DNA of 64,000 nt from Microbacterium schleiferi (GTDB taxonomy: Bacteria > Actinomycetota > Actinomycetes > Actinomycetales > Microbacteriaceae). The translations under genes were made by a program, and so were the position numbers. The stretch is taken from assembly GCF_015565955.1 (NCBI RefSeq), contig NZ_CP064760.1, positions 186,001 to 250,000 on the forward strand, in the 5' to 3' direction. Positions 16,539 through 26,988 of the stretch are shown here, piece after piece (positions within the stretch are counted from its first letter, which is position 1; each line of letters starts with the position of its first letter). Below the pieces are notes generated by a model. That model was not told the DNA's origin and did no database searches. It saw nothing but the letters and a program-made list of their open reading frames with translations.

Positions 16539-17072
16539 TCAGAGCGTGTTGGGTCCTTCGCCTTCGCCCTGCGTGCGGGTCTCGCCCTCGTGGTGGTCGA
16601 AACGCTCGGCGGCTTCGGTGATCAAGCGCTCTGCCTCGGCAGCATCGGCCCAGTCGTCGACCTTGACCCACTTGCCGGGCTCGAGGTCCTTGTAGTGCTC
16701 GAAGAAGTGCGCGATCTCCTTCTTCGTGTAGTCGGGGATGTCCGCGACATCCTGGATGTGATCCCACCGCGGATCCTTCGCGAGGACCGCCACGACCTTG
16801 TCGTCGCCACCGGCCTCGTCGCTCATTTTGAGGACGCCGACGGGGCGCACCTTGGCGAGGATGCCGGGGTAGAGGTCACGGTCGAGCAGGACGAGCACAT
16901 CCAGCGGGTCGCCGTCTTCGCCGAGGGTGTTCTCGAAGAAGCCGTAGTTCGCGGGGTAGCCGAACACGGTGTAAAGGATGCGGTCGAGGAAGACGCGGCC
17001 GGTGCCGTGGTCGACCTCGTACTTCACGCGGCTGCCACGGGGGATCTCGATGACGGCGTCGTACGCGCCCAT
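16539..17072 (-). CDS. ppa: Inorganic pyrophosphatase
   Basis: 177 residues, the family's usual length, starting [20 protein letters not shown]. The class I soluble pyrophosphatase signature GDPLDVLVL supplies Mg-binding Asp residues, and [22 protein letters not shown] are conserved. It hydrolyses pyrophosphate to phosphate and so drives biosynthetic reactions. The tail after the core ([18 protein letters not shown]) is a short lineage extension. The upstream region carries two long hairpin repeats. Confidence 0.96.
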   Translation of the reverse strand: MGAYDAVIEIPRGSRVKYEVDHGTGRVFLDRILYTVFGYPANYGFFENTLGEDGDPLDVLVLLDRDLYPGILAKVRPVGVLKMSDEAGGDDKVVAVLAKDPRWDHIQDVADIPDYTKKEIAHFFEHYKDLEPGKWVKVDDWADAAEAERLITEAAERFDHHEGETRTQGEGEGPNTL

Positions 17073-17157
17073 GCTGCTGCTCCTTTTTCGGTGACGGATG
17101 CCGCGACCAGCCTAGTGCGCCGGGTTCCCCCGCCCGAGTCGGTCTCCCTGGCGCCGG

Positions 17158-17233
17158 TAACTCCTCGGATCTGGTCCGATTCGCGCCTGACGGGGCTGCG
17201 GGGCCGGCGCGGCGGCCGGGTTTTGAGGAGTTA
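17158..17233. repeat. Hairpin repeat copy A (TAACTCCTC arms)
   Basis: TAACTCCTC at 17158-17166 and GAGGAGTTA at 17225-17233 enclose 58 GC-rich bases that contain no gene. The 3' arm is followed by GC, as in the other copies. It lies between the divergent ppa and tilS genes. Together with copy B it accounts for much of the 342-base gap 17073-17414. Confidence 0.8.
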
Positions 17234-17318
17234 GCGGCAGTCTCGGCGGGTAGAGCCGAGGTGTGGCCGCCCGGGCTGAGCCGCACGCGCCGGATCCCCG
17301 ACCCTCGCCGTGCGCCCG

Positions 17319-17384
17319 TAACTCCTGCAGAATCTGGCGGTTCGGGGTCGAGCGAGACCAATGACCGAGAGATTGCAGGAGTTA
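17319..17384. repeat. Hairpin repeat copy B (TAACTCCTGCA arms)
   Basis: TAACTCCTGCA at 17319-17329 and TGCAGGAGTTA at 17374-17384 form an 11-bp perfect inverted repeat around 44 bases. Relative to copy A the inner arm has changed on both sides in a compensating way (CTC/GAG to CTGCA/TGCAG). It ends 30 bases before the tilS start, so the structure may sit in the tilS leader. Confidence 0.8.
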
Positions 17385-17414
17385 GCAACGACGCCGGGCC
17401 GGTAGCGTGGCGGC

Positions 17415-18410
17415 GTGGAGGTTCGACCAGGCCTGGATCCCGCCGTCGCGGAGGTGCGGCGGGCGGTGCGCGCCGCGCTCGCGGGCCTTCCCGAGGGCGC
17501 GACGATCGTCGCGGCGCTCTCGGGCGGAGCTGACTCGTTGGCCCTCACATCGGCAACGGCCTTCGAGGCGCCCAAGCGCGGGATCACTGTGCTCGCGGTC
17601 ACCGTCGACCACCGGCTCCAGGAGGGATCGGCTGAGGTCGCTGCCGCCGCCGCTGCCGCCGCGGAGGCACTCGGACTGGCCGCGCGGGTTGTGCCGGTCG
17701 CGGTACAGGCTGGCGCCGGGCCGGAGGCCGCGGCGCGCGACGCACGGTACGAGGCCCTCGACGCGGTCGCCCGGGAGGTTGGCGCCACCGCCATTCTCGT
17801 CGGCCACACCCTTGACGATCAGGCAGAGACGGTGCTGTTGGGACTCGCCCGCGGGTCGGGTGCCGCAAGCCTGCAGGGCATGGCTCCGATCACCGAGCGG
17901 GGCGACGGATGCCGCATCCTGCGCCCCCTGCTCGACGTGAGGCGGGAAACGACCCGTGCCGCCTGCGTGGCAGAAGGCCTCCAGCCGTGGGATGACCCCC
18001 ACAACACCGACGCGCGGTACGCCCGGGTGCGGGTGCGCGAGCGGGTGCTGCCGACCCTTGAGCAAGAACTCGGCCCCGGCGTTGCTGAGGCGCTTGCGCG
18101 CACGGCAGCGCAGTTGCGCGAGGACGCGGAAGCCTTCGCCGAGATGATCGACGAGATCATCGAGGACGTCGTCGAACATGCCGAAGCGGGAATCTCCTTG
18201 TCGGTCGGCGCGCTCGCCGCCAGCCCTGCGGCCCTGAGGCATCGCCTCATCCGTCACGTTGTGGCCGCGGAGTTCGGGCAGAGTCTCACGCGCTCGCAGA
18301 CCCTCGATGTCGCGCGGCTCGTGACCGACTGGCGGGGGCAGGGTCCGATCGATCTCCCCGGATGCCGCGCCGCCCGCGTGGGCGGTCGGATCGAGTTCAC
18401 CGCGCGCTAG
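17415..18410 (+). CDS. tilS: tRNA(Ile)-lysidine synthase
   Basis: 331 residues from a GTG. The PP-loop ATPase motif is ALSGGADSLAL near residue 35, and GHTLDDQAETVLLGLARGSG is the second signature. TilS converts C34 of tRNA-Ile(CAU) to lysidine so that it reads AUA. The protein has the short C-terminus usual in Actinobacteria. It heads the tilS-hpt-ftsH-fol cluster conserved in the phylum. Its leader contains hairpin repeat B. Confidence 0.95.
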   Translation: MEVRPGLDPAVAEVRRAVRAALAGLPEGATIVAALSGGADSLALTSATAFEAPKRGITVLAVTVDHRLQEGSAEVAAAAAAAAEALGLAARVVPVAVQAGAGPEAAARDARYEALDAVAREVGATAILVGHTLDDQAETVLLGLARGSGAASLQGMAPITERGDGCRILRPLLDVRRETTRAACVAEGLQPWDDPHNTDARYARVRVRERVLPTLEQELGPGVAEALARTAAQLREDAEAFAEMIDEIIEDVVEHAEAGISLSVGALAASPAALRHRLIRHVVAAEFGQSLTRSQTLDVARLVTDWRGQGPIDLPGCRAARVGGRIEFTAR

Positions 18411-18432
18411 CTGTCGGCCTACACTCGGAGGC

Positions 18433-18984
<552 letters not shown>

Positions 18985-19115
18985 CCGGTTCCGGGTACGC
19001 CGTGGGCGAATGCTCAGTCGTGGCATAGCAAGCCCGCGATAACCTGTCTGCACCGTTTCGCGTTCCCGCGCGGTTCGGCGCCAGATCGACGGAGGGACCG
19101 GGTTCGCCCCGAACC

Positions 19116-21122
<2,007 letters not shown>

Positions 21123-21131
21123 GCTCGCCTG

Positions 21132-21716
21132 GTGGCCGTTGATCGTGAACGCGTCGCCGCACTGGTGCGCGAACTGCTCGAGGCGATCGGGGAAGACCCT
21201 GATCGCCCGGGTCTCAAGCTGACCCCCGAAAGGGTCGCGGATGCCTATTCGGAGTTCTTCGGGGGCATCGGTGAGGACCCCGCTGCGCCGCTAGCACACA
21301 CGATCTCGATCTCGCGGGGCCCGGCGCCCGAGACCCTGCCCTCGGGCGCGGTCATGCTGCGCGACATCCTGTTCCGCTCCGTCTGCGAACACCACCTACT
21401 GCCCTTCCGGGGTCACGCCCACATCGCCTATCTCCCCGGTGAGAAGGTCGTCGGGCTTGGTGCGCTCCCCAAGGTCGTCGACGTGCTTGCCGCGCGCCCG
21501 CAGGTGCAGGAGCGCCTGGCCGAGCAGATCGCCGACACCATCTCCGAAGCGCTCGATGCCCGCGGGGTGCTCGTCGTGCTCGACGCGACACACGAGTGCG
21601 TCACGATGCGCGGGGGACGGCAAACTGACGCATCGACCGTCACGATCGCTGCTCGTGGGGCGTATGAAGAGCCGGTCGCCCGCGCCGAGCTCATCGCGCT
21701 GATCGGAGCGAGCTGA
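21132..21716 (+). CDS. folE: GTP cyclohydrolase I
   Basis: 194 residues from a GTG nine bases after ftsH. Zinc and substrate residues are visible in SVCEHHLLPFRGHAHIAYLP, VVGLGALPKVVDVLAARPQV and the MRGGRQTDASTVT loop. It converts GTP to dihydroneopterin triphosphate, the first step of folate synthesis. It is followed after one base by folP, so the folate genes form an operon. Confidence 0.96.
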   Translation: MAVDRERVAALVRELLEAIGEDPDRPGLKLTPERVADAYSEFFGGIGEDPAAPLAHTISISRGPAPETLPSGAVMLRDILFRSVCEHHLLPFRGHAHIAYLPGEKVVGLGALPKVVDVLAARPQVQERLAEQIADTISEALDARGVLVVLDATHECVTMRGGRQTDASTVTIAARGAYEEPVARAELIALIGAS

Positions 21717-21717
21717 C

Positions 21718-22635
21718 ATGTCGACGCTCGTCATGGGGGTCGTCAACGTCACGACTGACTCGTTCAGCGACGGCGGTCGCTACCTCGATACCGGGGCGGC
21801 GATCTCGCACGGTCTGGCCCTGTGGGCGGCGGGTGCCGACATCCTCGATGTCGGGGGAGAGTCGACCCGCCCGGGCGCTGAGCGGGTTGATCCGTCGATC
21901 GAACGCGACAGGGTCGTGCCCGTCATCCGTGCCCTCGCCCAGCGCGGCGCGTGGATCAGCATCGACACCATGAACGCGTCGACCGCCGTGGCTGCTGTCG
22001 ATTCCGGCGCGCGGATCGTCAACGACGTCTCGGGCGGTCTCGCGGATGCCGCGATGCTCCCGGCCGTCGCCGAGACGGATGCCGAGATCATCCTCGGGCA
22101 CTGGCGCGGGCCGTCTCGCGAGATGTATGCCCCGGCGCAATACGCGGATGTCGCCGCAGAGGTGACGGCCGAACTCGCGGAGCGCGTGGCTGCCGCTCGC
22201 GCCGCCGGAATCGGCGCCGACCGCATCATCGTCGACCCGGGGATCGGCTTCGGGAAACGCCCGGAACAGAACTGGGACGTGCTGCGCGATCTGCCGCAGC
22301 TCGTCGCGGCGGGGCAGCGGGTGCTGCTCGGCACGAGCCGCAAGCGGTTCCTCGCCGAGGCGCTGGCCGAAGCATCCGTCGACGCCGAGCGTCGTTTCGC
22401 GGAGCGCACGGGAGCCCCAGCGACGCGGATGCCGGGGGAGGATTCCCCCGGCGACGCAGGCGGCACTGTCGCCGGTGCGGTCAGCGAGACTCGGCGCGAC
22501 GCGGCGACAGCTGTCACCAGCGCCCTGGCGGCGCTGGCTGGAGTCTGGGGTGTGCGGGTCCACGACGTGGCGGCGACCCGCGACGCCCTGCGGATCGCCG
22601 AGCTGTGGGGAGGTCACGATGCAGCAGCTCGATGA
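21718..22635 (+). CDS. folP: Dihydropteroate synthase
   Basis: 305 residues starting MSTLVMGVVNVTTDSFSDGG, the pterin-binding opening of DHPS. DVGGESTRPGAERV and the later VDPGIGFGK and LGTSRKRFL loops follow. It joins p-aminobenzoate to hydroxymethyl-dihydropterin and is the sulfonamide target. A Gly/Pro-rich insert near the C-terminus (GAPATRMPGEDSPGD) is unusual but in frame. The end overlaps folB by 17 bases. Confidence 0.95.
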   Translation: MSTLVMGVVNVTTDSFSDGGRYLDTGAAISHGLALWAAGADILDVGGESTRPGAERVDPSIERDRVVPVIRALAQRGAWISIDTMNASTAVAAVDSGARIVNDVSGGLADAAMLPAVAETDAEIILGHWRGPSREMYAPAQYADVAAEVTAELAERVAAARAAGIGADRIIVDPGIGFGKRPEQNWDVLRDLPQLVAAGQRVLLGTSRKRFLAEALAEASVDAERRFAERTGAPATRMPGEDSPGDAGGTVAGAVSETRRDAATAVTSALAALAGVWGVRVHDVAATRDALRIAELWGGHDAAAR

Positions 22636-22999
22636 GATCCGCCTCGAGGGACTTCGCGTCTTCGGTCACCATGGCGTCTTCGATCACGAGCGCGAAGACG
22701 GCCAGGACTTCGTGATCGACCTTGGCCTCAGCGTCCGCGCCGCGCGCGCCGCCCAAACTGACGACGTCGTCGACACCGTTCACTATGGCGAGGTCGCCGA
22801 CGCTGTCGCCCAGATCGTCGCCGGCGACCCTGTCAACCTCATCGAGACGCTCGCCGAGCGCATCGCGGACCGCGTGCTCACCTTCCCCGGCGTGCTCGTC
22901 GTTCGGGTCACGGTTCACAAGCCGCAGGCACCGATCCAGCAGCAATTCGCCGACGTCTCGGTGACCATCACGCGGACACGCGCGGAGGACGGCTCGTGA
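22619..22999 (+). CDS. folB: Dihydroneopterin aldolase
   Basis: 126 residues from the ATG at 22619, preceded by GGGGAGG. Motifs: LEGLRVFGHHGVFDHEREDG and, near the end, VRVTVHKPQAPIQQQFADVS. The enzyme cuts dihydroneopterin to 6-hydroxymethyl-dihydropterin and glycolaldehyde. It overlaps both folP upstream and folK downstream, showing tight translational coupling. Confidence 0.95.
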   Translation: MQQLDEIRLEGLRVFGHHGVFDHEREDGQDFVIDLGLSVRAARAAQTDDVVDTVHYGEVADAVAQIVAGDPVNLIETLAERIADRVLTFPGVLVVRVTVHKPQAPIQQQFADVSVTITRTRAEDGS

Positions 23000-23529
23000 A
23001 TCGGCGTCTCGCCGAGGGCATCACGGGCACTACCCCGACGGATGCCGCTTCCGCCGTTGACGCGGTGGTCGCGCTCGGCGCGAACCTCGGCGAGCGCAGG
23101 GACACCCTCGCGGCTGCGGCCGCCGACCTCGAACGGCTGCCGCTGGTGTCGGCAGTGCGGATGTCGAAGCCGATGGAGTCGGTCGCGGTCACGGTCGACG
23201 GCCCGGATCCCGAAGCGCCCGGCTACCTCAACGCCGTCGCGATCGTGACGACGCGCCTCGCACCGACCGTGCTGCTGAGCTATCTGCACGCCATCGAGGA
23301 CCGACACGGACGGGTGCGGCGCGAACGGTGGGGCCACCGAACCCTGGATCTGGATCTCATCGCCTACGGTGACGTGGTCTGTGACACCCCGACGCTGACC
23401 CTTCCGCACCCCCGCGCCGCCGAGCGCGACTTCGTTCTCGCACCGTGGCTGAGCATCGATCCGGATGCCTCCCTCGCCGGTGCGGGACGCGTGGCCGACC
23501 TTCTCGACCGAATCCGGGCAGCCTCGTGA
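22996..23529 (+). CDS. folK: HPPK, 6-hydroxymethyl-dihydropterin pyrophosphokinase
   Basis: 177 residues from a GTG overlapping the folB stop. Conserved pieces: VVALGANLGERRDTL (substrate loop) and RRERWGHRTLDLDLIAYGD (HPPK signature with Mg-binding Asp pair). It activates hydroxymethyl-dihydropterin with ATP for FolP. About 18 residues precede the core compared with short homologues. It ends overlapping the DUF3180 gene. Confidence 0.95.
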   Translation: MNRRLAEGITGTTPTDAASAVDAVVALGANLGERRDTLAAAAADLERLPLVSAVRMSKPMESVAVTVDGPDPEAPGYLNAVAIVTTRLAPTVLLSYLHAIEDRHGRVRRERWGHRTLDLDLIAYGDVVCDTPTLTLPHPRAAERDFVLAPWLSIDPDASLAGAGRVADLLDRIRAAS

Positions 23530-24017
23530 GGCGCACCGGTTCCGGCATCCTTCTGGTGACCGCCGCCATCGCCCTGGCCGGCGGCTTCCTGGTGAACCAG
23601 CTGCTCACCGCGACCGGGCGGTCGACCTTCACGCCGCTTGTCACGCTGCCGGTGCTGCTGATCGCGCTCGGTGCCATCGTGGTTGCCCTCGCTGTGCCGG
23701 TGTGGCGCGCCTCCCGCGGGCACACCCGCACCCCGATCAACCCGTTCCGCGCGCTGCGGATCGCGATGCTCGCCAAGGCCTCGAGCCTGCTCGGTGCGGC
23801 AGCCGTGGGATTCGCGGCGGGTTTGGTGGTTTTCCTCCTGACGCGGCCGGTCGTCCCGCCGTTAGGCTCGATGGCGACCCAGCTGACGACGCTGGGCGCT
23901 GGGCTCCTCTTGGTCGCGGCGGGGCTGGTGGCCGAATATCTGTGCACGATCCGGAAGGATGACGATGACGAACAGCCCGGAGGCATCGACCCCGGATTCG
24001 GAGCCCACGGCCCCTGA
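23526..24017 (+). CDS. DUF3180 membrane protein
   Basis: 163 residues from a GTG overlapping the folK stop. Four membrane helices are evident, including GILLVTAAIALAGGFLVNQL, LPVLLIALGAIVVALAVPVW, LGAAAVGFAAGLVVFLLT and TLGAGLLLVAAGLVAEYLC. DUF3180 almost always follows folK in Actinobacteria; its role is unknown. A conserved cytoplasmic loop NPFRALRIAMLAKASSLLGA links helices two and three. Confidence 0.85.
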   Translation: MRRTGSGILLVTAAIALAGGFLVNQLLTATGRSTFTPLVTLPVLLIALGAIVVALAVPVWRASRGHTRTPINPFRALRIAMLAKASSLLGAAAVGFAAGLVVFLLTRPVVPPLGSMATQLTTLGAGLLLVAAGLVAEYLCTIRKDDDDEQPGGIDPGFGAHGP

Positions 24018-24672
24018 GGCATCCGCTGCTGCCCCTCACGCCGCCCCCGCTCACGACGCCGACGTTCACGCGGCCCCCATCCAGGACGCCCCCGTCCACG
24101 ACAGCCCCGTTCACGACAGCCCCGTTCACGTGGCGGCTGAGCCGATCGATGACGAGGGCACGTTCTCGCAGATCCGGGAGCCGCGGTCCGAGAACCGGCT
24201 CCCGCTCGGCGATGGCACCTGGCACCAGCTCGCCCGACAGTACGTGTGGGTGCAGCTCATCTCGTCGGGCATCGTGTTTCTCCTCGTGCTCGGCGCCGCG
24301 CTCGCGATCTGGTTGATCGTCGGGGCGTGGTGGGTGTGGATCCCCGCAGGAATCGTGCTGGTGATCCTCGCGATCACGCTCGTGATCACGCCGCGTCAGG
24401 CGCGCGCGTACGGCTACCAGTTGCGGGACGACGACCTGGTCTTCCGCAAGGGCATCCTCTGGCAGCGCGTCGTCGCGGTGCCCTACGGGCGTATGCAACT
24501 CGTCGACATCACCCACGGGCCGCTCGATCGCGGGTTCGGCATCGCTCAGCTCAAGCTCGTCACCGCCGCCGCCACCACCGGAGTCGCGATTCCCGGCCTC
24601 CGGCAAGCCGCCGCCGAACAGCTGCGCGACACCCTGATCGCGGTCGCCGAGACCCGACGGACCGGACTGTGA
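23959..24672 (+). CDS. PH domain-containing membrane protein (YdbS-like)
   Basis: 237 residues, starting inside the DUF3180 gene (ATG 23959, or 23965 with GGAAGG better placed). The N-terminal 65 residues are Ala/Pro/His-rich and include a short tandem repeat (VHDSPVHDSPVH). Two membrane helices follow (QLISSGIVFLLVLGAALAIW, WWVWIPAGIVLVILAITLVI) and then a bacterial PH2 domain (ITPRQARAYGYQLRDDDLVF, RMQLVDITHGPLDRGFG). The function of these paired proteins is unknown; membrane-stress roles have been proposed. Confidence 0.8.
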   Translation: MTMTNSPEASTPDSEPTAPEASAAAPHAAPAHDADVHAAPIQDAPVHDSPVHDSPVHVAAEPIDDEGTFSQIREPRSENRLPLGDGTWHQLARQYVWVQLISSGIVFLLVLGAALAIWLIVGAWWVWIPAGIVLVILAITLVITPRQARAYGYQLRDDDLVFRKGILWQRVVAVPYGRMQLVDITHGPLDRGFGIAQLKLVTAAATTGVAIPGLRQAAAEQLRDTLIAVAETRRTGL

Positions 24673-26222
24673 CCGACGGCACCGTAACCCCGCCTCCCGC
24701 CGCGGAGGTGCGCTCGCCGTTGAGCGACGGCGAGTGGCACCGGATGCATCCCCTCACGCCCCTGTTCCGGGGTGGACTGGTGCTGGTCATCGTCGCGGGC
24801 GTCGTCATCGCGAACATGCGTGACCGGCTGATCGCGATCTTTCTCCCGTGGCTTGCGCCCGGCTTCGACGGGTCGATGCCCGGGGATCCCGTCGACTACG
24901 TGGTCTCGCACAACCTGATCCTGGTGGCGACGCTGGTCGTCCTGGCTGTCGTGATCGTGCTCGTCGGCCTCTTCTACCTCGGCTGGCGTTTCCACAGCTT
25001 TCGCATCACGGATGACGACGTCGAGGTGCGAACGGGAGTCGTGTTCCGCTCGCACCGGCGCGCACCCCTGGACCGGGTGCAGGGCGTGAACCTGACCCGC
25101 CCCACGATCGCCCGGCTGTTCGGCCTCGCCAAGCTCGAGGTCGTGGGAGCGGGTCTCGACGCGAACGTCAAGCTGGAATACCTGTCCACCGCCAACGCGG
25201 AGGCTGTGCGTTCCGACATCCTGCGCCTGGCCTCGGGACGTCAGCTTGCCGAACGCGGTGAGGCGGGTCGGCGAGCATCGGCATCCCAGACAGTGTCTGC
25301 CGGGATCACAGGACTGATCGCGGGGGCGGAGGCTCCCGTTGCCGAGCCGGAGTCCGTCGTCTCGATTCCCGTCGGGAGGCTGGTTGCGTCGCAGACCCTG
25401 TCGGGAACGACGATCTTTCTGGTCGCGGCGATCGCCGCGATCGTGACCGGCGCAGTGACCACGACCGGTTGGGTGCTGTTCGCGGTCGTTCCGGCGGTCC
25501 TGGGCTTCGGTGCCTACTGGATCCGCTCGATCACGCGGTCGCTGCGATACTCGATCGCCCCGACGCCCAGCGGCGTGCGGATCACGTATGGCCTGCTGAC
25601 GACGGTCACCGAGATCATCCCGCCGGGACGCATCCACGCCGTCGAGGTCACGCAGCCGCTGATGTGGCGGCCGTTCGGCTGGTGGGCCATTCGCATCAAC
25701 CGGTTGTCGGGTCGCAGCATGAGCGATGGTGCCAACGACCAGTTCGGCACCGTGCTGCCGGTGGGTGACCGCGCCGATGTCGAGCGGGTGTTGCGGCTCA
25801 TCCTCCCCACCATCGACCAGGCCGACTGGCCGATGATCGTCGAGAATGGCGCTCTCGGCCCCGTGCCCGACGACCCCTACACGACCACGCCCCGGCGGGC
25901 GCGACTGCTTCGGCTGTTGTCGTGGCGCCGCAACGGATTCTGGCTCGGAACTGACGCGCTCTTCCTGCGTCGGGGTCGGATCTGGCGGACGCTTGCCGTC
26001 GTGCCGCTGGCACGGATGCAGAGCCTCGAAGTAAGTCAGGGTCCGATCGACCGCGCACTGCGGGTCGCGAACATCCGCGCGCACACGGTGGTCGGTCGCG
26101 TGTCGGGCAGCCTCGGCATCCTCGACCGGGACGACGCCCTACGCCTGTTCGAGGAGGGCGAGCGCGCCGCGATCGGCGCCGTCGCAGCCGACCGCTCCCA
26201 CCGCTGGGCGGGAGCGGAGTGA
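24669..26222 (+). CDS. Multi-PH-domain membrane protein (YdbT-like)
   Basis: 517 residues from a GTG overlapping the previous stop (GTGA). Several bacterial PH2 units alternate with helix pairs: ITDDDVEVRTGVVFRSHRRA with LDRVQGVNL, then RYSIAPTPSGVRITYGLL, and a last unit with ARMQSLEVSQGPIDRALRVA. Membrane helices include LVLVIVAGVVIANM and TIFLVAAIAAIVTGAVTTTG. It pairs with the upstream YdbS-like gene, as in most genomes that have them. Confidence 0.82.
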   Translation: MTDGTVTPPPAAEVRSPLSDGEWHRMHPLTPLFRGGLVLVIVAGVVIANMRDRLIAIFLPWLAPGFDGSMPGDPVDYVVSHNLILVATLVVLAVVIVLVGLFYLGWRFHSFRITDDDVEVRTGVVFRSHRRAPLDRVQGVNLTRPTIARLFGLAKLEVVGAGLDANVKLEYLSTANAEAVRSDILRLASGRQLAERGEAGRRASASQTVSAGITGLIAGAEAPVAEPESVVSIPVGRLVASQTLSGTTIFLVAAIAAIVTGAVTTTGWVLFAVVPAVLGFGAYWIRSITRSLRYSIAPTPSGVRITYGLLTTVTEIIPPGRIHAVEVTQPLMWRPFGWWAIRINRLSGRSMSDGANDQFGTVLPVGDRADVERVLRLILPTIDQADWPMIVENGALGPVPDDPYTTTPRRARLLRLLSWRRNGFWLGTDALFLRRGRIWRTLAVVPLARMQSLEVSQGPIDRALRVANIRAHTVVGRVSGSLGILDRDDALRLFEEGERAAIGAVAADRSHRWAGAE

Positions 26223-26914
26223 GCGACCGGCTCCGCGTCGGGATCGTCGGCGCCGGCAGGGTCGGCCCCGTGATCGGTGCGGCACTGGCGGGCGCAGGCC
26301 ACGCGATCGAGGCGATCACCCGCGGGTCGGACGAGGATCGGATCGGCGCGATCCTCCTGGGTGTTCCGACGCGCGATCCGCAGGATGTCGTTCGGGACAG
26401 CCAGCTCGTCGTGATCGCCGTCCCCCACGATCAGCTCGAGGGCCTGGTCGCGGGACTCGCCGAGTTGGAGGCGTGGCAGCCGGGCCAGCTCGTGGTGCAC
26501 ACGGATCCGGCCTTCGGCACCGATGTGCTGGCACCGGCGATGGCGCGCGGCGCGATTCCCCTCGCCATCCATCCGGCGATCGCCTTCACGGGGACATCCA
26601 TCGACCTCCGGGCGTTGATCGGCGCGTACGCCGCCGTCACCGCTCCCGCGCCGGTCATGCCGATCGCGCAGGCGTTGGCGGTCGAGCTGGGCTGCGAACC
26701 GATCGTCGTCGCTGAAGCCGATCGGCCGGCCTACGCGGAAGGGATCGGCATCGCGACCGACTTCTCGCGCTCCATCATCCGTCAGGCCACCGACCTGCTG
26801 CGTTCGGCCGGTGTCGTCGAGCCCGGGCGCTATCTCGCGGCGCTCATGCACACGACCGTGGACCACGCGCTCGCCGAGGCGGGGACCAGCGAGATCCGCC
26901 CGCCCGTCGACTGA
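26219..26914 (+). CDS. Rossmann-fold / DUF2520 domain protein
   Basis: 231 residues from a GTG overlapping the previous gene. The N-terminal NAD(P)-type fold starts LRVGIVGAGRVGPVIGAALA (GxGxxG), with a DUF2520-like C-terminal half (GAIPLAIHPAIAFTGTSIDL and ADRPAYAEGIGIATDF). Such proteins usually precede panC in Actinobacteria. Here the next gene is lysS, so panC appears to have been lost or moved. The substrate is unknown; reductase or dehydrogenase activity is inferred from the fold. Confidence 0.8.
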   Translation: MSDRLRVGIVGAGRVGPVIGAALAGAGHAIEAITRGSDEDRIGAILLGVPTRDPQDVVRDSQLVVIAVPHDQLEGLVAGLAELEAWQPGQLVVHTDPAFGTDVLAPAMARGAIPLAIHPAIAFTGTSIDLRALIGAYAAVTAPAPVMPIAQALAVELGCEPIVVAEADRPAYAEGIGIATDFSRSIIRQATDLLRSAGVVEPGRYLAALMHTTVDHALAEAGTSEIRPPVD

Positions 26915-26988
26915 GGGATGCCGGTCCGCCAACGGACCCACGGCGGCCCGCGGATAGACTGGGCGACGATTTTCAAGGAGCCCCCCTC

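Noticed and set aside
24098..24127. Short tandem repeat in the YdbS-like N-terminus as a phase-variable tract
   Set aside because: Only two 15-bp units, in frame (VHDSPVHDSP), so slippage would change length but not frame.
24246..24668. Longer N-terminus of the YdbT-like protein
   Set aside because: It would be read through the YdbS-like gene in another frame with Arg/His-rich content; the GTG at 24669 overlapping the upstream stop is the normal start.
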